From: Streptomyces megasporus
Lineage (GTDB): Bacteria; Actinomycetota; Actinomycetes; Streptomycetales; Streptomycetaceae
Assembly: GCF_000718985.1 (NCBI RefSeq)
Contig: NZ_JODL01000017.1
Location: 48,625-112,624 of the forward strand
Direction of reading: 5' to 3'
DNA: 64,000 nucleotides
This document shows, one piece after another, positions 1-9,511 of this stretch (position 1 is its first letter; every line of letters starts with the position of its first letter). A program made the translations under genes and the position numbers. Below the pieces are notes generated by a model. That model was not told the DNA's origin. It worked only from the letters and a program-made list of their open reading frames with translations, and ran no database searches.

Positions 1-2397
1 GCCCGCATCGAGAAGGTGGAGTTCTACAGCGACACCGAGCTGCTGGGGACCGACACCACGGCCCCCTACACCTTCGCGTGGGAGGACGTCGCCGCGGGCA
101 ACTACTCCCTCTACGCCGTCGCCCACGACTCCAACGGCATGTCGAGCGAGTCCACCCCCGTCGGCATCCAGGTGACCTCCGGCCCCGCGCTGGTCGTCAG
201 CCCGGCCCAGCTCGGCATCCGCCAGGGGGAGACCGGAGAGTTCTCCGTGCGGCTCTCCAAGCAGCCGACCTCCACCGTGACGGCGACCGTGAGCCGCACC
301 GCGGGCAACTCCGGTCTGTCCGTCCGCGAGGGCGACCGGCTCACCTTCTCCCCGTCCGACTGGAACACCCCCAAGAAGGTGACCATCGCCGCCGCGGACA
401 GCGGCTCGGGGGCCGCGACGTTCACCGTCAGCGCCCCCGGTCACAAGGACGCCCAGGTCACGGTGACGCAGCTCGCCAACTCCGGTGACGCCGGGGAGTA
501 CGAGCAGCGGTTCCTCGACCTCTACAACAAGATCTTCGACCCGGCCAACGGGTACTTCTCGCCGGAGGGCATCCCCTACCACTCGGTCGAGACGCTGATG
601 GTGGAGGCGCCCGACCACGGTCACGAGACGACCTCCGAGGCGTACAGCTACCTGATCTGGCTCCAGGCCATGTACGGCAAGGTCACCGAGGACTGGGGTC
701 CGTTCAACGAGTCGTGGCAGATCATGGAGAAGTACATGATCCCCACGAAGGAGGACCAGCCGACCAACGGCTTCTACGACGCGTCGAAGCCGGCCACCTA
801 CGCGGCCGAGCACCCGGACCCGTCGAACTACCCGTCGGCGATCGACGGCAACGTCCCGGTGGGCCGTGACCCGATCGCGGCCGAACTGCGCAGCGCCTAC
901 GGCACCTCCGACATCTACGGCATGCACTGGCTGCAGGACGTGGACAACGTCTACGGCTACGGCAACGCCCCCGGCAGCGTCTGCCAGGGCGGCCCGAGCC
1001 AGGAGGGCCCGTCGTACATCAACACCTTCCAGCGCGGCTCGCAGGAGTCGGTCTGGGAGACGGTGCCGCAGCCCACCTGCGACGACTTCACCTTCGGCGG
1101 CAGGAACGGGTACCTCGACCTGTTCATGGACGACGACGACTACGCCAAGCAGTGGAAGTTCACCAACGCCCCCGACGCCGACGCCCGCGCCATCCAGGCC
1201 GCCTACTGGGCCGAGATGTGGGCCGAGGAGCAGGGCCGGAAGTCCGAGATCTCCGCGACCCTGACCAAGGCCGCGAAGATGGGCGACTACCTGCGCTACG
1301 CCTTCTTCGACAAGTACTTCAAGAAGGTCGGCAACTGCGTCGGTCCCACCTCCTGCCCCGCCGGCACCGGCAAGGACAGCGCGCACTACCTGCTCTCCTG
1401 GTACTACGCCTGGGGCGGCGCCACCGACACCAGCGCCGGCTGGGCCTGGCGGATCGGCAGCAGCCACAACCACTTCGGCTACCAGAACCCGATGACGGCC
1501 CACGCCCTGACCACCGTCCCGGAGCTGCGTCCCAAGGGCTCCACCTCCGTGGCGGACTGGGAGAAGAGCCTTCAGCGCCAGGTCGAGTTCTACCGCTGGC
1601 TGCAGTCCGACGAGGGCGGCATCGCGGGCGGCGCGACCAACAGTTGGGGCGGCAACTACGGCACCCCGCCGTCCGGCACCCCCACCTTCTACGGCATGTT
1701 CTACGACGAGAAGCCCGTCTACCACGACCCGCCGTCGAACCAGTGGTTCGGCATGCAGGCCTGGTCGATGGAGCGCGTCGCCGAGCTCTACCACGAGACC
1801 GGCAACGCCATGGCCAAGGAGGTCCTGGACAAGTGGGTGGACTGGGTCCTGTCGGAGATCACCGTCAACCCCGGCGGCAACTACCAGATCCCGTCGACCC
1901 TCCAGTGGTCGGGCAGGCCCGACACCTGGAACCCGTCCAACCCGGGTGACAACGCGAACCTGCACGTGACGGTCCGCGACTACACCACCGACGTCGGTGT
2001 CACCGCGGCCCTGGCCAAGACCCTGATGTACTACGCCGCCAAGTCCGGCGACGAGGAGGCCAGGACCACCGCCAAGGACCTGATGGACGCCATGTGGGAC
2101 CACCACCAGGACGCGATGGGCATCGCGGTCGAGGAGACCCGCACCGACTTCGAGCGCTTCGACGACAAGGTGTACGTCCCCTCGGGCTGGACCGGCACCA
2201 TGCCCAACGGCGACAGGATCGGCTCCGACTCCACCTTCCTGTCGATCCGCTCCTTCTACAAGGACGACCCGCAGTTCAACAAGGTGGAGAGCTATCTGAA
2301 CGGCGGTGAGGCGCCGACGTTCACCTACCACCGGTTCTGGGCCCAGGCGGACGCCGCGCTCGCCCTGGCGACCTACGCGGACCTCTTCGGCGAGTAG
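1..2397 (+). CDS. GH48 cellulase (reducing-end cellobiohydrolase), 5' end outside window
   Basis: The frame is open from base 1, so the N-terminus (signal peptide and probably a cellulose-binding module) lies upstream. The visible 798 residues begin inside a bacterial Ig-like domain ([20 protein letters not shown], about residues 1-60). A second beta-rich linker domain follows (about 65-155), then a complete glycoside hydrolase family 48 module to the stop codon. The GH48 hallmark [20 protein letters not shown], which carries the general-acid Glu, is present. So are the [18 protein letters not shown] and [14 protein letters not shown] blocks. GH48 enzymes are processive, secreted exo-cellulases that release cellobiose from chain ends. 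It converges on the PL8 lyase gene, with a hairpin and short tandem repeats between them. Confidence 0.95.
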   Translation, partial: ARIEKVEFYSDTELLGTDTTAPYTFAWEDVAAGNYSLYAVAHDSNGMSSESTPVGIQVTSGPALVVSPAQLGIRQGETGEFSVRLSKQPTSTVTATVSRTAGNSGLSVREGDRLTFSPSDWNTPKKVTIAAADSGSGAATFTVSAPGHKDAQVTVTQLANSGDAGEYEQRFLDLYNKIFDPANGYFSPEGIPYHSVETLMVEAPDHGHETTSEAYSYLIWLQAMYGKVTEDWGPFNESWQIMEKYMIPTKEDQPTNGFYDASKPATYAAEHPDPSNYPSAIDGNVPVGRDPIAAELRSAYGTSDIYGMHWLQDVDNVYGYGNAPGSVCQGGPSQEGPSYINTFQRGSQESVWETVPQPTCDDFTFGGRNGYLDLFMDDDDYAKQWKFTNAPDADARAIQAAYWAEMWAEEQGRKSEISATLTKAAKMGDYLRYAFFDKYFKKVGNCVGPTSCPAGTGKDSAHYLLSWYYAWGGATDTSAGWAWRIGSSHNHFGYQNPMTAHALTTVPELRPKGSTSVADWEKSLQRQVEFYRWLQSDEGGIAGGATNSWGGNYGTPPSGTPTFYGMFYDEKPVYHDPPSNQWFGMQAWSMERVAELYHETGNAMAKEVLDKWVDWVLSEITVNPGGNYQIPSTLQWSGRPDTWNPSNPGDNANLHVTVRDYTTDVGVTAALAKTLMYYAAKSGDEEARTTAKDLMDAMWDHHQDAMGIAVEETRTDFERFDDKVYVPSGWTGTMPNGDRIGSDSTFLSIRSFYKDDPQFNKVESYLNGGEAPTFTYHRFWAQADAALALATYADLFGE

Positions 2398-2418
2398 CCG
2401 CGAGAGGGAACGAGAGCC

Positions 2419-2464
2419 GGCCCCCCGGCCCGGTCTGAGTCGACGGCGGCCGCGCCGGGGGGCC
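2419..2464. terminator. Hairpin terminator between the GH48 and PL8 genes
   Basis: Perfect 11-bp inverted repeat (GGCCCCCCGGC at 2419-2429 and its complement at 2454-2464) around a 24-nt loop, just after the GH48 stop. It can serve either convergent gene. There is no T-tract, as is usual in Streptomyces. Confidence 0.6.
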
Positions 2465-2466
2465 TT

Positions 2467-2526
2467 CCAAACGAACGACTCCCAAACGAACGACTCCCGA
2501 ACGAACGACTCGAAGCGAACGACACC
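2467..2526. repeat. Four tandem copies of a 15-bp unit
   Basis: Unit CCAAACGAACGACTC occurs at 2467-2481 and 2482-2496. A one-base variant is at 2497-2511 and a degraded fourth copy at 2512-2526. The array lies between the two convergent hydrolase genes and ends seven bases before the lyase stop codon. It is less GC-rich than its surroundings. Confidence 0.85.
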
Positions 2527-2532
2527 ACGTGT

Positions 2533-5500
2533 TCACCGACCGGTGACGAGCTGAAGCAGCGGTCCGTCCTCCCCCGCCTCTCCGCTGTTCAGCCGCACCC
2601 GATGGCCGCGGCCGTCCTGCGCCAGCACCAGGGTCCACTCCCCGGTGATCGGGCGCCGGGCGGCCGCGGTCACGTCCAGGCCCGTCCAGTCGTCGTAGGT
2701 GGTGACCCGTCCCTCGCCCAGGGCGGGGCCCGGAGCGGGGGCGGTGTCCCAGGTCAGGTCCGTCTCGCTCCAGTCTTTCCCGGCCGGTCCACGGGCGCGC
2801 AGGGACGTGTGGAGCATGTCGTCCTCGCGGGTGCCCGGATCGTTCGGGACGTGCCCGCGCACCCACAGCACCGCGCGCCGGACGTCGCCGGCCCCGGTGC
2901 CGCGCGGCAGCCGGAACCGCAGGTACGCCCGCCGCTCGTCTCCGTCCCCGCCGTTGTGCACGGTCAGCACGGCCGACGCGCCGTCGTTCTCCCCGGAGTG
3001 CGCGCCGCCGCGCACGGTCGCGTCCGCCACCGGCTCCAGGAGCACCGCCCGCCGGTGCGGCGCCGCGTGCCCGGGGCCCGGGATCAGGGTGGCGGCCAAC
3101 GTCGCGCCGTGCCGTCCGCCGGTCTCCGCGAGGAGGTGGACGCCGTCCTCTCCCGCCGAGAGCACGGTGAGCCCCGTGTCGCTCTCGCGGACCACCCGCC
3201 GCCCGCCCGCCTGCTCCCGGTCCAGGGTCAACCGCACCACCGCGGCCGAGCGGGACGGATCGCTCACGGCGATCCGCAGGGCCCTCGGTTCCCGCAGGAC
3301 CAGCACCGCGCACGGCCCGTCGGCGGTGATCCCGGCGGCGGAGCCCGCGGCGAAGAAGTTCACGGCCGTCAGGCGCGCCCCGGGCGGGACGCCCGGCGCC
3401 CCGGGTGCCGTGCGGAAAGCGTGCACGCCCTCGTCCAGCGCGACGACCTCCACGCCCGGACGGGCCGCGCGGGCGGCCGTGGCGGTGGACGAGGCGCCCG
3501 GCAGCAGCAGGTGGGCGTGGGCCGCGCCCGTCGGGTCGGTGCCGTGGTCGTGCCAGAGCGTCAGGTGACGACGGGTGACGGGCGCGGTCGGGCCGCCGAC
3601 GTTCAGGTCCCGCCAGGAGCCCGTGCGGTCCTCGCGGCGGCTGAGCAGCTCGTGTGGCCCCGGCACGCCCTCGGGGAGGCCGAGGAAGACGTATCCGCCG
3701 GTCCCGCCCAGGTGCGCCCAGCGGGGACGCGGGTGGCGCAGCGTCTCGCCGAGCGCCTCGGGCGCCTCCGTGCCGTCCACGGTGAGCCGGGCGGGCCGCG
3801 GGTCGTCCGGGGCGTGCAGGTTCCGGGCGTCCACCACCGTCTCGATCCGGCGCCCGCCGTCGGCGGTGACGCCACAGGAGGCGGTCAGCACGGCGTCGTC
3901 CAGGAACAGCCAGGACCTGCGCGCCCGCAGCGGCGAGTCGATCCCGCGGAAGTCCATCCCGGCCAGCCCGAGTCCGCTTCCCGCCACCGGACCCACCGCG
4001 CCCGACCAGCGCGTGCCCGACAGCGGCACGTGGTCGTTGTCGCCGCCCGCCCCGGCCGGCAGCGGGGCGGTGTCCACGGTGATGCCGGGCAGGCGCTTGG
4101 GGTCGACGGTGGGCCAGTACTCGTCGGTGTACTGGAAGAGATCGTCGTCCAGGTGGAGCTGGAACATCCCGTCACCGGTGTGCCAGCCCCGGGCGTTCTC
4201 CCCGTTCATGTACTCGTGGCGCGCCACCCGGTCGGAGTTGAGCGACAGCGAGTACGTCCACCCCGGACGGCGGTGGACGATCCGCTCCATGTCGGGGAAG
4301 GCGAAGTGCCCCACCGGCTCGTCCGCCTCGGGGACGTCCGGGTCGGCCAGGACGCCCGCCACGGCGGCGATCCGCGCGGGGGGCCGCTCGGCGAGGGGGC
4401 GGTGGGTGTTGCGCCGCAGCCACCTCTTGGCCAGCGACCTCAGCCGCAGCGCGGTCGCGGCCTCCTCGGGCGGCAGCGCGGCGGCCAGGCCCACCGCGTC
4501 CACGGCGAGCAGGAAGCCGTCGTCCGCGTCCCGCGCGTGGGAGCGCGAGATCGCCCGGCCGCGCACGGAGTCGAGCATCAGCCCGCCGTGCACCAGCGGC
4601 ACGAAGGTCTGCTCCACCACACGTGTGGTGCGCGCGCGTTCGGCGGCCCCGACGTCCCACTCGGTGCCGGCCAGCAGCCGCGTCAGCTCGACCATGCCCC
4701 GCAGCAGCACCTCGCCGTAGGTGCCGGGATAGGCGACACAGGTGTGCATGAGGAACGAGCCGTCGGCGTGGAAGCCGTCGCCGATCGGCACCGGATCGAG
4801 CACCCCGACCAGGGAGGAGGAGGCGAGCGCGAGCCTGTCCGGGTCCGCGCTGAGTGCGCCGCGGACGGCCGTGATCCGGCACAGGTCGACCCGATTGGCG
4901 CCGGTGGAGACGAGGGAGTCGCGCAGCATCCGCCTCGGGTCGGGCACGAAGTGGTCGATCGCGGCGAGCAGCCCGGCGCGGGTGTCGGCCCCGACCGCGT
5001 CGCCCAGCAGGACGCAGGTGTCGCCCACGGCCCCCGGGGTGCCGATCTCCCAGTCCCACCAGTTGCCGTACTGCGCCCGTCCGGCGTGGTAGACGGACGT
5101 GTGGAGGACACGCAGCCCCTCGGCGACCCGCGCGGTCGCCTCGGCGCCGCCGTACAGCCGGCTCGCGGGCGTCGCGAGGCACAGGGCGATGGCGTGCAGC
5201 CGGTTCGCCACCGCGGTGGTGTTCGACGAGGGCCCCGCCTCCTCGCCGAGCGGCAGGTCGTCCCAGGGGGTGGTGCGGCCGGGGCCGGTGCGCAGCGACT
5301 CCAGGTGCCGCCGGGCGACGCGGTCCCACGCCGCGACGGCGGCGACGTGGTCGGCGTGGCTCGGATTCCCCGCCGGCACCTCGCCCCCGACCAGCGTCTC
5401 GCGCCGCCGTCGCAACAGCTCCGCGTACACCGCGTACACGTCGTCAGGAGCCCTTTCGGCTTCCTCCCGTGCGCCGGGGGGCGCCACGCTCGCCGTTCCC

Positions 5501-5592
5501 GGCCGGGCCGACGGCCCTCCGAGGGCCAGAAAGGCCCCGGCCCCGACCACAATCCTCCTGCGCGGTCCGCCCGTTGGGCCCGTCCTGGCCAT
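2533..5592 (-). CDS. Tat-exported polysaccharide lyase family 8 enzyme with C-terminal DNRLRE/CBM96-like domain
   Basis: The 1,019-residue product starts at ATG 5592 behind AGGAGG (5596-5601). The frame is open far upstream, but this ribosome site and the signal that follows fix the start. Residues 9-30 hold a twin-arginine signal (RRRIVVGAGAFLALGG). The PL8 superhelix follows, with the aromatic patch NWWDWEIGTP (about 176-185), the catalytic HTCVAYPGTYG block (His about 282, Tyr about 291), RGRAISR (about 343) and NGENARGWHTGDGMF. Family members cleave hyaluronate, chondroitin or xanthan by beta-elimination; which substrate is used here cannot be told. The last 170 residues (LLEPVADATV to the end) match DNRLRE/CBM96-type modules. 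A DasR-like site lies upstream. Confidence 0.92.
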   Translation of the reverse strand: MARTGPTGGPRRRIVVGAGAFLALGGPSARPGTASVAPPGAREEAERAPDDVYAVYAELLRRRRETLVGGEVPAGNPSHADHVAAVAAWDRVARRHLESLRTGPGRTTPWDDLPLGEEAGPSSNTTAVANRLHAIALCLATPASRLYGGAEATARVAEGLRVLHTSVYHAGRAQYGNWWDWEIGTPGAVGDTCVLLGDAVGADTRAGLLAAIDHFVPDPRRMLRDSLVSTGANRVDLCRITAVRGALSADPDRLALASSSLVGVLDPVPIGDGFHADGSFLMHTCVAYPGTYGEVLLRGMVELTRLLAGTEWDVGAAERARTTRVVEQTFVPLVHGGLMLDSVRGRAISRSHARDADDGFLLAVDAVGLAAALPPEEAATALRLRSLAKRWLRRNTHRPLAERPPARIAAVAGVLADPDVPEADEPVGHFAFPDMERIVHRRPGWTYSLSLNSDRVARHEYMNGENARGWHTGDGMFQLHLDDDLFQYTDEYWPTVDPKRLPGITVDTAPLPAGAGGDNDHVPLSGTRWSGAVGPVAGSGLGLAGMDFRGIDSPLRARRSWLFLDDAVLTASCGVTADGGRRIETVVDARNLHAPDDPRPARLTVDGTEAPEALGETLRHPRPRWAHLGGTGGYVFLGLPEGVPGPHELLSRREDRTGSWRDLNVGGPTAPVTRRHLTLWHDHGTDPTGAAHAHLLLPGASSTATAARAARPGVEVVALDEGVHAFRTAPGAPGVPPGARLTAVNFFAAGSAAGITADGPCAVLVLREPRALRIAVSDPSRSAAVVRLTLDREQAGGRRVVRESDTGLTVLSAGEDGVHLLAETGGRHGATLAATLIPGPGHAAPHRRAVLLEPVADATVRGGAHSGENDGASAVLTVHNGGDGDERRAYLRFRLPRGTGAGDVRRAVLWVRGHVPNDPGTREDDMLHTSLRARGPAGKDWSETDLTWDTAPAPGPALGEGRVTTYDDWTGLDVTAAARRPITGEWTLVLAQDGRGHRVRLNSGEAGEDGPLLQLVTGR

Positions 5593-5982
5593 GGTTCCTC
5601 CTCGCGCCGCCGCCGTTTTGCATCCGCTCCACATCCGTTCCGTGCCCGTCCCGATACGGAACGTACCGAAGGAGTCGGGGAGTGGCCACGTGCCGGACGG
5701 ACGGCCGAGGGGGCGTCGCCCGGCGCCACCGCCCTGCCGAGGGCGGGCCGAGGGCGGGGCGAGGATGGGCTGAGGGTGGTTTAGTCCATTCACCTGTCCG
5801 GGGATTGTCACGCGGTTCCGCGTCGGAAACCGCAACACCACTGCCTTGAGCGCGGGTTCGCGCTCCGGTGCACGGCGGACGCTACGCCGTTCGGCGGTCC
5901 GGACGCCGTTGGCGAAGATGCGAGAACGCGCGGTCTGACGTGTCCTCACATTTATGACACCGCCGAACGGGAGGTCGGACCG
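5593..5982. other. Divergent promoter region between PL8 lyase and M23 peptidase
   Basis: 390 bases without a gene. It holds the lyase ribosome site, the DasR-like site at 5775-5790, a small perfect hairpin at 5848-5865 (GAGCGCG/CGCGCTC, 4-nt loop) and, at 5969-5974, the GGGAGG ribosome site of the M23 gene. No ydaO-type riboswitch core was recognised. Confidence 0.6.
5775..5790. promoter_or_regulatory. DasR (dre)-like operator upstream of the PL8 lyase
   Basis: GGTGGTTTAGTCCATT matches the DasR consensus AGTGGTCTAGACCACT at 12 of 16 positions and keeps the TGGT..TAG..CCA core. DasR is the GntR-family N-acetylglucosamine regulator of Streptomyces. The site lies about 185 bases upstream of the lyase start, on the lyase side of the divergent region. 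Assignment is by eye only. Confidence 0.35.
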
Positions 5983-6591
5983 ATGACTACGCAAGACGGA
6001 CGGCAGAGTCGTCGTCAGCAGTGTCGGCAGTGGACGCCGAGCCGACGCGGGCTGGTCCTGCGCGGAGCGGCGTTGACGGTACTGGGAATCGCTCCCCTCC
6101 TGGGCGGGGAGCGACGATCGGGGGCCGGGCCGGGAGGCGACGCGGCCCCCGTGGCGTATGCGAGGAGAAGCACGCTCGCCGGACGCTGGGCCCGGCCGGT
6201 GGCGGGGGACTACCGGGTCACGGCGGCCTACGGCATCCCCGGGAACTGGCAGGCGGGCCACCACACGGGCATCGACTTCGCGATGCCGGTGGGAACCCCC
6301 GTCTACTCGGTCGGTCCGGGCACCGTGGTGTTCGCGGACTGGTCCGGTTCCTACGGGAAGGCCGTGACGATCCAGATGGACGACGGCCACTACACGCTCT
6401 TCGCCCACCTGTCGGACATCGCCGTCCGCTCCGGGGAACGGGTGCGGGCCCGCACCCGGGTGGGCTCCTCGGGAGCCACGGGCCGGGTCACCGGACCGCA
6501 CCTCCACTTCGAGGTGCGCACCGGCCGCGCGTACGGCTCGGACGTCGATCCGGTGGCCTACCTGGCCCGGCGGGGCGTGAACCTGGTCTGA
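5983..6591 (+). CDS. Secreted M23 (LytM-type) peptidoglycan endopeptidase
   Basis: A 202-residue protein starting at ATG 5983, eight bases after GGGAGG. An Arg-rich N-terminus precedes a hydrophobic stretch (LVLRGAALTVLGIAPLLGG, about 23-41), which suggests an export signal. The M23 domain occupies about residues 65-200. Its zinc ligands are visible in HHTGIDF (His about 93, Asp about 98) and GPHLHF (about 172-177). Family members are zinc metallopeptidases that cut peptide cross-bridges of the cell wall. The gene stands alone and is closed by a strong hairpin shared with tRNA-His. Confidence 0.88.
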   Translation: MTTQDGRQSRRQQCRQWTPSRRGLVLRGAALTVLGIAPLLGGERRSGAGPGGDAAPVAYARRSTLAGRWARPVAGDYRVTAAYGIPGNWQAGHHTGIDFAMPVGTPVYSVGPGTVVFADWSGSYGKAVTIQMDDGHYTLFAHLSDIAVRSGERVRARTRVGSSGATGRVTGPHLHFEVRTGRAYGSDVDPVAYLARRGVNLV

Positions 6592-6619
6592 GTCCGCCGT
6601 GACGAACGGCACACGGAAC

Positions 6620-6652
6620 GAGGGCCCGATCCGTCTTCCGGATCGGGCCCTC
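6620..6652. terminator. Bidirectional hairpin terminator
   Basis: A 14-bp perfect stem (GAGGGCCCGATCCG, 6620-6633, with its complement at 6639-6652) and a 5-nt loop. It lies between the M23 stop and the 3' end of the convergent tRNA-His gene. Confidence 0.85.
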
Positions 6653-6660
6653 GGCACCAG

Positions 6661-6734
6661 GGTGAGTAACGGGACTCGAACCCGCGACATCCTGGACCAC
6701 AACCAGGTGCTCTACCAGCTGAGCTATACCCACC
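6661..6734 (-). tRNA. tRNA-His (GTG anticodon)
   Basis: The minus strand folds into a full cloverleaf. The acceptor stem is GTGGGTA/TACTCAC with one G-U pair, the D arm is GCTCAGCTGGTAGAGC, the anticodon stem CCTGG/CCAGG holds TTGTGGT (anticodon GTG), and the T arm is CGGGTTCGAGTCCCG. The encoded G at 6734 is the extra 5' G (G-1) opposite C73 at 6661, the identity element of histidine tRNA. CCA is not encoded. Confidence 0.97.
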
Positions 6735-6846
6735 GCGACCGGCGCTTTTCCGCACCGGCCAAAGAAGAGTGTACAGGGTCGCCGGCAGTGCTCGCGCCAC
6801 CTTTGCCGGCGTGGGCCCGTCGCCGGGCCGCCGGCCGCCCGATCGG

Positions 6847-7452
6847 CTACCGGGCGGCCGGCGGCACGTGCCGGGCGGCGATCCTGCGGGCCGTCTCCGA
6901 GTCCGGGCCCGGCTGCGGCACGAAGACCGCCTCGCGGTAGTAGCGCAGTTCCGCGATGGACTCCCGGATGTCCGCCAGCGCCCGGTGGTTGCCGCTCTTC
7001 TCGGGGCTGTTGAAGTACGCCTTCGGGTACCAGCGCCGCGCCAGCTCCTTGATCGAGGAGACGTCGACGATCCGGTAGTGGAGGTACCCCTCCAGCGTGG
7101 GCATGTCGCGCATCAGGAAGCCGCGGTCGGTCCCGACCGAGTTCCCGCACAGCGGGGCCCGGCCGGGTTCCGGCACGTACTTCCCGACGTACTCCAGGAC
7201 CCGCTGTTCGGCGTCCTCCAGCGTGGTGCCCCGTTCCAGTTCGTCGAGCAGCCCGGAGGCGGTGTGCATCTCGCGGACGACGTCGGGCATGGTCTCCAGA
7301 GCCTCGGCGGGCGGGCGGATCACGATGTCCACCCCGTCGCCGAGCACGTTCAACTCCGAGTCGGTGACCAGGGCGGCCACCTCGATGAGAGCGTCCTGGG
7401 ACAGCGAGAGCCCGGTCATCTCGCAGTCGATCCACACCAAACGATCGTTCAT
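6847..7452 (-). CDS. orn: Oligoribonuclease
   Basis: A 201-residue DEDDh 3'-5' exoribonuclease that degrades two- to five-nucleotide RNAs, including pGpG from c-di-GMP turnover. Motif I (WIDCEMTGL, Asp9 and Glu11), the [16 protein letters not shown] block and the terminal His-Asp motif ([10 protein letters not shown]) are all present. The length is typical of the family. The start is ATG 7452. The adpA stop lies only ten bases upstream, so the two genes are probably co-transcribed, as in other streptomycetes. tRNA-His follows on the same strand. Confidence 0.97.
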   Translation of the reverse strand: MNDRLVWIDCEMTGLSLSQDALIEVAALVTDSELNVLGDGVDIVIRPPAEALETMPDVVREMHTASGLLDELERGTTLEDAEQRVLEYVGKYVPEPGRAPLCGNSVGTDRGFLMRDMPTLEGYLHYRIVDVSSIKELARRWYPKAYFNSPEKSGNHRALADIRESIAELRYYREAVFVPQPGPDSETARRIAARHVPPAAR

Positions 7453-7462
7453 GCGTCCCAGC

Positions 7463-8737
7463 CTACGGGGCCCCGCCGGGCTTGCGGCCCCGCTGGGAGG
7501 GCAGCCGCGGGGTGTAGGCGTCCGTGGCCGGTTTGCCCCGTTCGCCCCGCTTGCCGTGCCCTGTCCGGTCGGACTGTTCTCCTCGTTCCACGCGCTCGAC
7601 CCGGTCGCCCCGCTCGTGCCGCGTGGCGTGGACCGCGCCGGGGCCGGTCGACTCGGCCGCGGCCGTCCGCTCGGCGCGGACCTCCTGTGCCCGCTCCTCG
7701 CCCGATCCGCCGCCCTCCGGCCTGGTGCGGGCCCGGTAGGCCGCCCGGTACGCGGCCGGGGAGGCGCCCAGTTGCCGCCTGAAGTGACCGCGCAGGGCGA
7801 CCGGCGAGCGGAAGCCGCAGCGTCCGGCGACCTCGTCGACCGAGTAGTCGGAGGTCTCCAGCAACCGCTGCGCCTGGAGCACCCGCTGGGTGATCAGCCA
7901 CTGCAGCGGCGCGCTGCCGGTCAGCGAGCGGAACCGCCGGTCGAAGGTCCGGCGGCTCATGTAGGCGCGCGCGGCGAGAGTCTCCACGTCGAACTGCTCG
8001 TGGAGGTGTTCCAGGGCCCAGGCGACGACCTCGGCGAGCGGGTCGGTGCCGATCTCCTCGGGTAAAGACCTGTCGACGTAGCGCTCCTGACCGCCGTTGC
8101 CGCGCCGGGGCGGTACGACGAGGCGGCGGGCCAGGGCTCCCGCCGCCTCGGCGCCGTGGTCGGTGCGCACCACGTGCAGACACAGGTCGATGCCGGCCGC
8201 CGTTCCGGCCGAGGTGAGGATGTCGCCGTCGTCCACGAACAGCTCGCGCGGGTCCACGTGGACCGCCGGATAGCGTTTGGCCAGCGTCGGCGCGTACATC
8301 CAGTGCGTCGTGGCGGGTCGGCCGTCCAGCAGTCCGGCCGCGGCGAGCACGAAGGCGCCCGTGCACAGGCCGATGATGCGTGCGCCCTCCTCGTGCGCCC
8401 GACGCAGGGCGTCGAGCGAGGCGGAGGGCGGTGGTTGGGTGATGGATCGCCAGGCGGGGACGACGATCGTCCCGGCCCGGGACAGGGCCTCCAATCCGTA
8501 CGGAGCGCTCAGCTCCAGGCCGCCGGTGGTACGCAGAGGTCCCTCTTCGCCCGCGCACACCAGCAGGCGGTAGCGGGGGACGCCGGCGTCCTGCCGGTCG
8601 ATTCCGAAGACGGACAGCGGGATGGAGCTCTCGAAGATCGGGCCGCCGCTGAAGAGCAGTACGGCGACGATCTCGCGGCGGCGGCGCGCGGACAGCTTGC
8701 GCGCCGGCGCAGGGCCGTGCGTTGGGTCCTGGCTCAT
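7463..8737 (-). CDS. adpA: AdpA, AraC/XylS-type central regulator of development and secondary metabolism
   Basis: A 424-residue protein starting at ATG 8737 after GAGGGGGG. The N-terminal DJ-1/PfpI-like dimerisation domain spans about 20-190 ([20 protein letters not shown]). The C-terminal two-helix-turn-helix AraC domain spans about 235-335 ([20 protein letters not shown], then [20 protein letters not shown]). A variable Pro/Arg-rich tail follows. In Streptomyces AdpA controls sporulation, extracellular enzymes and antibiotic clusters. Between the domains Leu225 is encoded by TTA, the conserved bldA-dependent codon of adpA genes. It lies upstream of orn, which confirms the assignment. Confidence 0.97.
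   Translation of the reverse strand: MSQDPTHGPAPARKLSARRRREIVAVLLFSGGPIFESSIPLSVFGIDRQDAGVPRYRLLVCAGEEGPLRTTGGLELSAPYGLEALSRAGTIVVPAWRSITQPPPSASLDALRRAHEEGARIIGLCTGAFVLAAAGLLDGRPATTHWMYAPTLAKRYPAVHVDPRELFVDDGDILTSAGTAAGIDLCLHVVRTDHGAEAAGALARRLVVPPRRGNGGQERYVDRSLPEEIGTDPLAEVVAWALEHLHEQFDVETLAARAYMSRRTFDRRFRSLTGSAPLQWLITQRVLQAQRLLETSDYSVDEVAGRCGFRSPVALRGHFRRQLGASPAAYRAAYRARTRPEGGGSGEERAQEVRAERTAAAESTGPGAVHATRHERGDRVERVERGEQSDRTGHGKRGERGKPATDAYTPRLPSQRGRKPGGAP
8063..8065 (-). promoter_or_regulatory. Rare TTA codon in adpA (bldA checkpoint)
   Basis: The in-frame TTA (Leu225) sits in the linker between the dimerisation and DNA-binding domains, in the context AGG TCT TTA CCC. Only the bldA tRNA reads this codon in Streptomyces. 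Translation of AdpA is therefore expected to depend on bldA. Confidence 0.95.
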
Positions 8738-9124
8738 GGAACTAAGCCCCCCTCGGTCGTCGCTTCCTTCCGGTCCTGCACATGTCCCCCGCCGTAGTCA
8801 GCCAAGATCGAATCTACTGTGTTCGACGAGGCTGATGGGACTAGTTCACCACTCGCCGCTATGTCGACAAGACAACTTGGCGTGAAGCATTCGATCACGG
8901 AGCGTTCCATTCGTCGCCGCCCCCGGGAGGGACGCCTCGTCCCCCCTGTCGTCCGTCCGCAGGGTGCACATGTTCCCCTCGGTTCTGGCCGCCCTGACGG
9001 GCGGTATCCGGATTCGCCTCTGGCAAGTTGTGTACCACGGCTGGAAGTTGGCCGAAAAGCACAGGGGTGGGGAAGGCAGGGGACGGCGTCCCCGGAAGAT
9101 TGCGTTCCGCGCGGGGGGAGCGTC
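8738..9124. other. Long adpA upstream region
   Basis: 387 bases with no convincing gene. The part from 8760 to 8930 is less GC-rich than its surroundings, as expected of a promoter. TGGCGTGAAG at 8878-8887 fits the AdpA consensus TGGCSNGWWY except at the last base, so autoregulation is possible. I could not identify a butyrolactone-receptor box by eye. Confidence 0.45.
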
Positions 9125-9511
9125 CTACCGCCGCCGGTGTCCGCCCCTGTGCGCCCCCGCCCCGGTGCGACCGTGCCGGCCGCGGTGCGGGCCGACCCGG
9201 TCCACCGCCGACCGGGCGGCGGTGCGCTCACAGTGCCGCAGCAGGACGTGGCAGACGGCCGTCACCAGGGCGAGTCCGCCGGTCGCGGCGATCGCGCCGC
9301 CGAGCGGGGAGCCGCACGCGAGCAGGACGACGGGGACCAGGACGCAGCCGAAGGCCGCCCAGCGGACGACCTCGTCCGCCCCGCCGACCCCGCCGCCGAC
9401 CCTGCCGTTCGCCCGGTCGTCCATCCGGTCGGCCGGACGCGCCGCGGGGGAGTGCGGGCGGCGGTGGGCGCTCTTCCGCGCGGATCGGGGAGAGGGCAGG
9501 GGTGCGGGCAT
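9125..9511 (-). CDS. Small hypothetical membrane protein
   Basis: Up to 128 residues, with two adjacent hydrophobic segments (AAFGCVLVPVVLLACGSPLG and GAIAATGGLALVTAVCHVLL) separated by a Gly turn, then a basic Arg/His-rich tail. It looks like a two-pass membrane protein. The first 50 residues are low-complexity, and ATG 9424 would give a 99-residue form; neither start has a convincing ribosome site. No family recognised. It lies upstream of adpA on the same strand. Confidence 0.5.
   Translation of the reverse strand: MPAPLPSPRSARKSAHRRPHSPAARPADRMDDRANGRVGGGVGGADEVVRWAAFGCVLVPVVLLACGSPLGGAIAATGGLALVTAVCHVLLRHCERTAARSAVDRVGPHRGRHGRTGAGAHRGGHRRR

Noticed and set aside
5593..5982. A ydaO-type c-di-AMP riboswitch before the M23 cell-wall hydrolase
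   Set aside because: Such riboswitches precede several Streptomyces wall hydrolases, but I could not find the conserved core sequences here.
2533..6702. A single 1,389-codon frame covering the PL8 lyase and everything up to the M23 gene
   Set aside because: The part upstream of 5592 runs antisense through the M23 gene and has no ribosome site. AGGAGG and the Tat signal fix the start at 5592.
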